From Cupriavidus pampae (GTDB lineage Bacteria > Pseudomonadota > Gammaproteobacteria > Burkholderiales > Burkholderiaceae), in contig NZ_CAJZAG010000004.1 of assembly GCF_914271485.1 (NCBI RefSeq), positions 62,001 through 126,000 on the forward strand: a stretch of DNA of 64,000 bases, read 5' to 3'. The notes beneath the pieces are model-generated. The model worked only from the letters and a program-made list of their open reading frames with translations, was not told the DNA's origin and ran no database searches. Shown here piece by piece: positions 58,036 to 64,000 of the stretch; within the stretch, counting starts at the first letter, position 1; every line of letters begins with the position of its first letter. Made by a program: the position numbers and the translations under genes.

Positions 58036-58060
58036 GGGGCCCCTTGCGGGGCCCCTTTTT
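58036..58060 (+). terminator. rho-independent terminator of the tannase gene
   Basis: GGGGCCCC-TTGC-GGGGCCCC followed by TTTTT, 50 bp past the stop. Its U-run touches the stop of the convergent LysR gene. Confidence 0.9.
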
Positions 58061-59012
58061 ATTGGCTGATAGCTTCCTCGCCGCGCTTGCGGTGCCGTGT
58101 GGCTATGCGGTGCGTCAGCGCCACCAGTGCCGCCAGCGCGGGGTCCTGATCGGCCGCCCGATAGCCGAGCGTCAGCGGCGCGCGCAGGCGGTCCACCTCC
58201 ACCATGCGGCAGTAGGCCACGCCGTGGCGGTTGAGGCCAGCCATCGAGGCGGGCACCACGCTCACGCCGGCGCCGGCGGCCACGAGATTCAGGTTGGTGA
58301 GCATGCGCTCCACCTCGGCACCGATGCGCGGCGAAAAACCGAGCGCCTCGCACTCGCGCAACAGGTCGCCGTACATGCCTGGCGCACCGGGACGGCGCAC
58401 CAGGATAAAGGGATCGTCAGCGAGCTCGCGCAGCGACACCGGCGTATGCGCCGCGACGCCCGCCGCGCTGCGCTTGCGCAGCAGCGGATGATCGAGCGGC
58501 AGGGCGATCACGAGTTCTTCCTCGAGCAGCAGATCGAACTGCACGCCATCGGGATACAGCACCGGTGCGCGCACGAACGCGGCGCTGAGCTTGCCGTCGG
58601 CCAGTTGCTCGATGGCCTCCGCGGCATTGCATTCGGACAGCGACAGCGCGACGCGCGGAAACTGGCGCCGGCACGCGCGCAAGACTTCGGGCGTGAGCTT
58701 GTGCGCGGCGGCGGAACTCGTAAAACCGATCGCCAGCGCGCCCTCATCGCCACGGGCCATGCGCTGCATGCGCGTGCGCATGCGGTCGATGCGCGCGAAC
58801 AGGTCTCGCGTGTCATCGAGCAACGCGGTGCCGGCCGGCGTCAACGCGACGCCGCGCGGCTGTCGCTCGAACAACGTCACGCCGAGCTCGGTTTCGAGCG
58901 CCTTGAGTTGCTGGGAGAGCGGCGGCTGCTGGATGCCGAGTTGCTCGGCAGCGCGGGTGACTGACCCCGTTTCCGCCACCGCGAGGAAGTAGCGCAGGTG
59001 TCTCAGCTCCAT
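58059..59012 (-). CDS. LysR-family regulator
   Basis: A 317-residue regulator beginning MELRHLRYFLAVAETGSVTRAAEQLGIQQPPLSQQLKALETELG, the usual LysR HTH of the BenM/CatM type. The effector domain has LAIGFTSSAAAHKLTPEVLRACRR and VVPASMAGLNRHGVAYCRMVE. The ATG at 59012 gives the canonical MELRHLRYF. It is divergent from a secreted hydrolase gene, a probable target. Confidence 0.88.
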   Translation of the reverse strand: MELRHLRYFLAVAETGSVTRAAEQLGIQQPPLSQQLKALETELGVTLFERQPRGVALTPAGTALLDDTRDLFARIDRMRTRMQRMARGDEGALAIGFTSSAAAHKLTPEVLRACRRQFPRVALSLSECNAAEAIEQLADGKLSAAFVRAPVLYPDGVQFDLLLEEELVIALPLDHPLLRKRSAAGVAAHTPVSLRELADDPFILVRRPGAPGMYGDLLRECEALGFSPRIGAEVERMLTNLNLVAAGAGVSVVPASMAGLNRHGVAYCRMVEVDRLRAPLTLGYRAADQDPALAALVALTHRIATRHRKRGEEAISQ

Positions 59013-59032
59013 GGCAGGTACATACCGGATAA

Positions 59033-59056
59033 ATATACGAGAGGCACAAAGTATAT
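59033..59056. promoter_or_regulatory. candidate LysR site
   Basis: ATATAC (59033-59038) and GTATAT (59051-59056) form a 6-bp dyad with a 12-bp gap in the LysR/hydrolase intergenic region. This is an AT-rich patch also suited to a promoter. Confidence 0.35.
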
Positions 59057-59145
59057 ATTCTGCTGGCACTATGTTGTTCTGTCGGCGCGGTACCCGCCAT
59101 GGACGTTGTCTCTCTCGTATAGGCGGAAATGACAAGAAAACTCCG

Positions 59146-60219
59146 ATGCGCTTACTCAATGCGGTGGCTGTGGCGGTCGGCTTCGCCGTGCTTGGCGCCC
59201 CTGCCTTCGCGGCGGACACGCCTCAATGGCAGCGATTGCATCTGGGTGCGGGCGCTGGTTATGACTTTCCCGTCTACGCCACCCATGCGCTCGACGGAGA
59301 TCTCCATAGCATTCGGGACGTCGTATTTATCCAGCATGGCCTGCAACGCGACGCCGAGCGCTACTTTGCGGCGGGCGCCGCGCTGCTGAAGGCGAGTGGC
59401 CGCAATCCCGATGAGGTGCTGCTGGTGGCTCCCCACTTCTCGGCCATATCTGACGGCGTCAAGGGCTTCGTCGATGTGCCGCAGTGGACCACGGGCGGCT
59501 GGATGAGTGGCGGCGATGCCGTGGCGGGCGTGGCCGCGCCCCTGAGTTCGCTGCAGGTGCTCGACGATCTGGTCGCGTTCGCCACCGACCGCGCGCGCCT
59601 GCCTGCCGTACGCGAAGTCGTGGTGGCCGGGCATTCGGCCGGGGCGCAACTGGTGCACCGCTACGCGGTGCTCAACAACGTGGACGAGCGCATCCGCGCA
59701 AGCGGCGTGAACCTGCGCTACGTGGTCGCCAATCCATCTTCGTACCTGTACTTCACGCCGGAGCGGCCGGTCGCGCCCGAGTTCGAGCGCTTTGCGCCGT
59801 ACAACACCGCGGTCTGCGCGCACTACGACAGGTATCGATATGGCATGCAAAACATGGTGCCGTACGCCCGGGGCGCGGATGGCAAGGCGCTGTACACGCG
59901 CTATATCGGCCGGCAGGTGACCTATCTGGTCGGTGCCGACGACAACGATCCGAACCACCGCGTGCTGGATAAATCGTGCGGCGCGGAAGCCGAGGGCCCG
60001 ACGCGCCTGCAACGCGCGCGCGCCTACCTGCGCTACGAGCGCTTTCTGGCCGCGCCGGGTCAGGTCATTGATCACAGCGCGTTCGAGGTGATCGGCGTCG
60101 GCCATAACCAGTCGCGCATGTTCGGCTCGCAGTGCGGCGCGCAGGCAGTGTTTGGCACGGATCCAGCGGCCAACCCGCACGGCGCGGCATGTCGTCCTGT
60201 GGGGCCGCCGCAACCCTGA
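59146..60219 (+). CDS. secreted alpha/beta hydrolase
   Basis: A 357-residue exported protein. The signal peptide ends VLGAPAFAAD. VVFIQHGLQRDAERYF is the oxyanion-hole strand, VVVAGHSAGAQLVHRYAVL the nucleophile elbow with Ser in GHSAG, and HSAFEVIGVGHNQSRMFGSQCGAQAVFG carries the His. Similar proteins in Burkholderiales often stand near Bug receptors. Substrate unknown. A LysR gene is divergent, and a Bug-like receptor follows 82 bp downstream. Upstream in-frame codons at 59011 have no support. Confidence 0.85.
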   Translation: MRLLNAVAVAVGFAVLGAPAFAADTPQWQRLHLGAGAGYDFPVYATHALDGDLHSIRDVVFIQHGLQRDAERYFAAGAALLKASGRNPDEVLLVAPHFSAISDGVKGFVDVPQWTTGGWMSGGDAVAGVAAPLSSLQVLDDLVAFATDRARLPAVREVVVAGHSAGAQLVHRYAVLNNVDERIRASGVNLRYVVANPSSYLYFTPERPVAPEFERFAPYNTAVCAHYDRYRYGMQNMVPYARGADGKALYTRYIGRQVTYLVGADDNDPNHRVLDKSCGAEAEGPTRLQRARAYLRYERFLAAPGQVIDHSAFEVIGVGHNQSRMFGSQCGAQAVFGTDPAANPHGAACRPVGPPQP

Positions 60220-60301
60220 ACGCGCCAGACGGGTTTGCCCGGAGGCGGGGGCAAAAGGGCGGTGCTACCATGCGGCGAGCATCAGCCCTTGGTCCAGCCT
60301 C

Positions 60302-61435
60302 ATGTCTTTTCCCGGGTGGCCCGGCCCCGACCGTCGCACCAAGACGTATCCCGCCCCGCCATATCTCCGCTCCACCGAGAGCCCTTCCGCCGTGAGCCCG
60401 TCGCCTGACACCCATCAGGTCGTGCGCCGCCGGCTGCTGGCCGCGCTCGCCTGCCTGCCGCTCGCGCGTGGCTGGTCGGAGGCGCGCGCGGCGGAGGCGG
60501 CCATCCACATGCTGGTGGGCTATGGTGCGGGCGGCGGAGCCGACCATATCGCGCGGCTGCTCGCGGACAGCCTGACGGGCGATGGCGCGTTGACGCTGGT
60601 GGAGAACCGGCCCGGCGCCGCCGGGCAGATCGCGCTGAACGAGGCGGTACGCGCGGGCCCGCAGCGGCAGACGCTGCTGCTCGGCACCGTCGGGTCGGTC
60701 AGCATCAGCCCGTTGCTGCCAGCGGTGAACGCAGTGAATGCGATCAATGCGGAGAGCGGCGAAGGCGAGCGCGGCCAGGCGGGGCTGCAACCGATTGCCG
60801 TGGTGGCGAGCACCCCTCATGTGTTGCTGATAGGCGGCGACGGCACGCGCATCGGCGATACGGAAGCCCGCGCCGCGTTGCGCGCGCGCCTCGAGCAGGC
60901 CCGGCAGCGGCCTGGCGAGCTGGCCTACGCTTCGCTCGGCATCCATTCGAGCGCCCATCTGGTGGGCGAACTGATGTGTCACGAGGCCGGCGTGACGATG
61001 ACCCATATTCCTTATCCGGGCAGCGCGCGGGCGCTGATCGACCTGCAGGGCGGACATGTGGCGATGCTGGTCAGCACGCTACAGGCGTCATTGCCACTGA
61101 TGCGTCAGGGTCGGGTGCGCGCGCTCGCCGTCACCGGCCGCGCGCGTAGTCCACTGGCGCCAGCCACCCCGACCTTTGCCGAGGCTGGCATCGGCGGCAT
61201 GTCGCAGGCCGCGTGGTATGGCGTACTGGCGGCGCCGAGTGTGACGGGCGCTCAGTGCACGGCGCTGTCGCGCCGCTTTCAACGGTTGCTGCACGATGTT
61301 GCGCTGCAGCGTCGTCTGGGCCAGGACGGCGCGGAGCCGCTGGGGCTGACCGGCGCGCGGGCTGTCGAATACCTCGACCGGCAGCGCGAGGTCTGGCGCC
61401 AGGCCGTGGCGCTGGTGTCCCACCGGATCGCCTGA
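60302..61435 (+). CDS. Bug-like periplasmic receptor (diverged)
   Basis: A 377-residue protein. A Tat-like signal (VVRRRLLAALACLPLARGWSEARAAEA) starts about residue 40. IHMLVGYGAGGGADHIARLLADSL is the Bug ligand loop with AGGGAD in place of PGGxxD, LVENRPGAAGQIALNEAV and VTMTHIPYPGSARALIDLQGGHVAMLVST are further Bug blocks. A Asn/Ala repeat (NAVNAINAESGEGE) replaces a surface loop. Start ATG 60302 or GTG 60392 are both in frame; the latter gives a more usual signal peptide. Confidence 0.83.
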   Translation: MSFPGWPGPDRRTKTYPAPPYLRSTESPSAVSPSPDTHQVVRRRLLAALACLPLARGWSEARAAEAAIHMLVGYGAGGGADHIARLLADSLTGDGALTLVENRPGAAGQIALNEAVRAGPQRQTLLLGTVGSVSISPLLPAVNAVNAINAESGEGERGQAGLQPIAVVASTPHVLLIGGDGTRIGDTEARAALRARLEQARQRPGELAYASLGIHSSAHLVGELMCHEAGVTMTHIPYPGSARALIDLQGGHVAMLVSTLQASLPLMRQGRVRALAVTGRARSPLAPATPTFAEAGIGGMSQAAWYGVLAAPSVTGAQCTALSRRFQRLLHDVALQRRLGQDGAEPLGLTGARAVEYLDRQREVWRQAVALVSHRIA

Positions 61436-61539
61436 GCCGGCCCGCCCGGGTTCGCTCGCGCACAACTGGCCGAATCCTCTCTACAATCGCCATTGTGATG
61501 CCGCGGCGCGTGCCGCGGTCACGCAAGACGGGGTCAATC

Positions 61540-62238
61540 ATGTGGGGCATCGTTCGCCGTGCGGTTTCCGGGCTGGCAAGCCTGGTGTTTGCCTGCGCCT
61601 GCCTGTCGCTCCAGATGTCCGCGCATGCGCAGACCGGGGAGCCGACCGATCAGGCTGCCGAGCCGTCGATCCCCCTCGTACCAGCCCCTTCACCACAGCC
61701 GCCATCGTCCGCGGACGGCGTGACCGTGATCGACATGAACGCCGCGCTTACGCGTCTGATTCGCGCGATGAACGTCAGCCGGCTGATGATCGTCGGCATG
61801 GACCGCGCGTTCGCGCGCATGCCCGAGAAGGTGGGCCCGATTCCGAAAGACAAGCTGGCCGCCTGTGCCCATTCCAAGCTCACGCCCGAGATGCTGGAGC
61901 AAGTAGTGCGGCCCGCGTTTGCACTGACGTTCAGCGAGCCGACCTTGCCGATCGAGCTCTCGGTGGTATTCGAATCGCGCTTCGGCACCAAGCTCATCGA
62001 CATGGTCATCCAGAACAAGACCGTCGATCGCAGCAGCTTTACCGCCGATGAGGTCGAGGAGATGAACCGCTTTGCGCAATCGCCCGAAATCGCGGCGTTT
62101 CTGCGCGACAACGGCTTTGCGCGGCTGATGCGTTCGATTACGCCGTACATCGTGGCTGCCGGCGGCCAGGCGCGCGATGCCTGCGTGCGTGAACTCGTGC
62201 CGCGCGAAATTCCCGTGACCAACCCCCGTCCTGCCTGA
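61540..62238 (+). CDS. hypothetical exported protein
   Basis: A 232-residue protein. A signal peptide (SGLASLVFACACLSLQMSAHAQT) precedes a Pro-rich linker and an all-helical domain. TLPIELSVVFESRFGTKLIDMVIQNKTVDRSSFTADEVEEMNRFAQSPEIAAFLRDNG is reminiscent of the DUF2059 pattern (FTADE..., F...SPE...), which I offer only as a weak match. A TACAAT at 61482-61487 and a GC hairpin at 61495-61522 lie upstream. Confidence 0.65.
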   Translation: MWGIVRRAVSGLASLVFACACLSLQMSAHAQTGEPTDQAAEPSIPLVPAPSPQPPSSADGVTVIDMNAALTRLIRAMNVSRLMIVGMDRAFARMPEKVGPIPKDKLAACAHSKLTPEMLEQVVRPAFALTFSEPTLPIELSVVFESRFGTKLIDMVIQNKTVDRSSFTADEVEEMNRFAQSPEIAAFLRDNGFARLMRSITPYIVAAGGQARDACVRELVPREIPVTNPRPA

Positions 62239-62239
62239 C

Positions 62240-63442
62240 GTGTCCCTGCCCATGCTTTCCCGCCGCACTAGTGCGGCCTTCTATCTGTATTACGTCGCGC
62301 TATACGCGCCCGTGGCCATCACCATCAGCTTCTTTCCGCTCTGGATTCGCGCGCAGGGGCTGAGCGAGCAGGAGACCGGACTGGTCCTCGCGCTCGGCGC
62401 GGGACTCGCGGTGCTGGTCAATCCGATGATCGGCGCTATGGCCGATCAGGCCAGCAGCCGCAAGCGCATCCTGCTCGCGATGGTGGCCGCGTCGGCGATG
62501 AGCGCGGCCATGCTGATGCTGGCCGATGGCTTCGTTGGCGTGCTGCTGGTGTTCCTGGCCACGCGCGCGTGTTCGGCAAGTCTGTTACCGCTGAGCGAGT
62601 CGATCGCGATTGCCGGCGTGGCCCGCCACGGCCTGAATTTCGGCAGGCTGCGCAGCGCGGGGTCGATGGCCGTGGTGGCGATGTCGATCGTGCTCGGCTG
62701 GCTGGTCGATCGCGCCGGCACAGACATCATCGCGATCGTGTTCCTCGCGGCATACGTGGCGCAAGGCGTGGTTGGCCTCGCCCTGCCCGGCGATGCGGTA
62801 CGCGTGGGGCAGCGCGTGAAGGGGCCGATCATGCAGGTGTTGCGGCGCCCGGGCTTTATGCTCTTCCTGTGCAGCGCGGCGGTATCGCAGGCCTGCCACG
62901 GTTTCTTCTACAGCTACGGCGTGTTGTTCTGGAAGCGCGAAGGCTTCTCGGGCGCGACCATCGGCTACCTGTGGGCACTCGGTGTGGTGGCGGAGATCGT
63001 GGTGTTCTCGGTGGGCGCGCGCATTGTCGCGCGCGCGAGCGCGCCGCGGCTGATCGCCATCGCATGCGCCGCCAGCGCGTTACGCTGGACGCTTATCGGC
63101 ATGGCGCCGCGTATGGACGTGGCCATCTTCGCGCAGCTGTTGCAGGGTGCCACGCTCGGCTTTACGCAGCTGGGCGCCGCGGAGTACATGCGCACGCGCA
63201 TGCCGGCCAACGTGCTGTCGAGCAGCACCGGGGTCTATGCGGCCTTTACAGGCTTACTGACCGCGGGCTGCGTGTACCTCGGCAGCTTTCTGTTTGCGAG
63301 CATCGGCGGTCGCGCTTTCCTGCTGCCGGCGATCTGCTGCGTGGCGGGTGTGATTGCCGCGCTGATGCTCGCGCGCTCGCGGGCGGAGCGCACGGCCAAC
63401 GATCACACGTCACAAACTCCACAGACCACGCAGCCCACCTGA
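62240..63442 (+). CDS. MFS transporter, HcaT/3-phenylpropionate type
   Basis: About 400 residues with about twelve hydrophobic segments. AFYLYYVALYAPVAITISFFPLWIRAQGLSEQETGLVLALG matches the MFS_1-like/HcaT family opening, and LRSAGSMAVVAMSIVLGWLVDRAGTD and TLGFTQLGAAEYMRTRMPANVLSSSTGVYAAF are its conserved blocks. It carries no periplasmic domain. GTG 62240 and ATG 62252 are both possible starts. It begins 1 bp after the previous gene's stop, so the two may form an operon. Confidence 0.8.
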   Translation: MSLPMLSRRTSAAFYLYYVALYAPVAITISFFPLWIRAQGLSEQETGLVLALGAGLAVLVNPMIGAMADQASSRKRILLAMVAASAMSAAMLMLADGFVGVLLVFLATRACSASLLPLSESIAIAGVARHGLNFGRLRSAGSMAVVAMSIVLGWLVDRAGTDIIAIVFLAAYVAQGVVGLALPGDAVRVGQRVKGPIMQVLRRPGFMLFLCSAAVSQACHGFFYSYGVLFWKREGFSGATIGYLWALGVVAEIVVFSVGARIVARASAPRLIAIACAASALRWTLIGMAPRMDVAIFAQLLQGATLGFTQLGAAEYMRTRMPANVLSSSTGVYAAFTGLLTAGCVYLGSFLFASIGGRAFLLPAICCVAGVIAALMLARSRAERTANDHTSQTPQTTQPT

Positions 63443-63461
63443 ACCTAGCCCACAAAAAGAA

Positions 63462-63490
63462 GCCGGGACATCCGCTGAGGATGTCCCGGC
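63462..63490 (-). terminator. rho-independent terminator
   Basis: GCCGGGACATCC-GCTGA-GGATGTCCCGGC (12-bp stem) with TTCTTTTTGTG on the minus-strand 3' side. It can end the Gln-rich gene on the minus strand, and probably also slows transcription from the MFS gene. Confidence 0.8.
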
Positions 63491-63595
63491 CGTGGGCCCC
63501 GCTTCAATGATCACGCCATGACTGACTGGCGTGATGCGACAACTGAGGCGACAACCGTGGAGAATGCCGCCACGAGGCCCGGGGAGCTATCGGGC

Positions 63596-63835
63596 TTACT
63601 GCTGCTTGCCGCCTTGCTGTTGGTCGCGTTGATCCTTCTGGCCTTGCTGACCTTGCTTGTCGCCTTGCTGCTGCGACTGATCCGAGCGCTTGTCCTGATT
63701 GCCCATCTGGCCGCCGCCCTGGCGCTGCTGGTCCGGCATCCCGCCTTGCTGATTGCGTTCACCGGGCTGCTGCGATTGCTCCTGCTGCTTCTGGCCCGAC
63801 TGGGATTGATTGTTTCCGGGTTGCTGCTGTCCCAT
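63596..63835 (-). CDS. Gln/Gly-rich low-complexity small protein
   Basis: A 79-residue protein starting MGQQQPGNNQSQSGQKQQEQ. It is almost wholly Gln, Gly, Asp, Lys and Ser, with no hydrophobic core and no known domain. ATG 63835 is chosen because GGAGACAGCT precedes it; ATG 63847 is just upstream. A clear terminator follows. Such hydrophilic proteins are found in stress-resistant bacteria, but no function is shown here. The opposite strand reads as an all-Leu frame and is rejected. Confidence 0.55.
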   Translation of the reverse strand: MGQQQPGNNQSQSGQKQQEQSQQPGERNQQGGMPDQQRQGGGQMGNQDKRSDQSQQQGDKQGQQGQKDQRDQQQGGKQQ

Positions 63836-64000
63836 AGCTGTCTCCATGACTGACGCGGCGAGCATGCCGCTCCCCAGTTGTCGCAAGCGTCGTGCCATGC
63901 GGAAGATGTGTGTCCTCTTCCATCTGACAGCACCATAGGTAGTGCCGGGGTTACGCATGCGCGGCATGGTGCGCGGCGCGTTTTACAACCGGTGCGGTGT

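Noticed and set aside
63518-63853. Leu-rich membrane-like plus-strand frame
   Set aside because: It is the complement of Gln codons (CAG read as CTG); no ribosome site. The Gln-rich minus-strand gene has one.

Overview
The window is GC-rich, densely coding DNA that looks like a chromosomal segment of a beta-proteobacterium of the Burkholderiales, most likely Cupriavidus or a close relative. This is an inference from three orphan Bug-type (tripartite tricarboxylate) receptors, many LysR regulators, a pnb-type nitrobenzoate cluster, an hpnH gene and a CbtAB cobalt system. I saw no rRNA, tRNA, CRISPR array, insertion sequence or phage genes. Nearly every long antisense ORF is a shadow of a real gene.

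Layout. 0-2.5 kb: partial Asp/Glu racemase, methyltransferase and a two-gene operon of unknown function. 2.6-4.3 kb: a lone hpnH with an extra C-terminal domain. 4.4-6.7 kb: nitroreductase, 4-hydroxylaminobenzoate lyase and a divergent LysR gene, a pnbA-pnbB-pnbR-like cluster. 6.7-7.5 kb: mntP under a yybP-ykoY manganese riboswitch. 7.5-12 kb: Bug receptor plus acyl-CoA synthetase with two LysR regulators. 12-16.2 kb: TetR/SDR/MFS unit, rubredoxin and a 2OG-Fe oxygenase whose start lies in a palindrome. 16.2-19.7 kb: an island of lower GC with a KAP-like P-loop NTPase and a winged-helix Fic protein, the latter preceded by nine copies of TGAGCAGATT.

19.7-28.3 kb holds the most coherent system. 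A compact cobalamin riboswitch sits upstream of cbtB-cbtA, followed on the same strand by a TonB-dependent receptor and a complete Dpp/Nik-type ABC importer whose genes overlap stop to start. Together they suggest cobalamin-repressed cobalt (or metal-chelate) uptake across both membranes. A phosphoglycerate-mutase-fold protein that has lost its catalytic histidines is divergent to it.

28.3-44 kb is a patchwork of small regulator-target units: ClC channel, AraC/CynX-like MFS, AraC/AhpD-like, glycine-zipper lipoprotein, a miniature orphan FliD-like protein, LysR/SDR, LysR/MRJP-like, cupin, phytase-like esterase, and an AraC gene next to a Bug-PhzF-RidA operon. Two AraC targets carry direct repeats with exactly 21-bp spacing. 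44.1-45.9 kb: two tandem VapBC-like toxin-antitoxin modules made by duplication. 46-51.6 kb: lipoprotein, di-haem cytochrome c peroxidase, AcpA-type phosphoesterase and prolyl-4-hydroxylase-like oxygenase. 51.7-55.1 kb: trehalase overlapping a glucose-dehydrogenase-like SDR, and a shikimate kinase paralogue. 55.3-64 kb: tannase-family lipoprotein, LysR/secreted hydrolase pair, a third Bug-like receptor, a hypothetical exported protein, an HcaT-like MFS and a Gln/Gly-rich small protein.

All functional calls come from reading motifs and family resemblance by eye. No database search was run.
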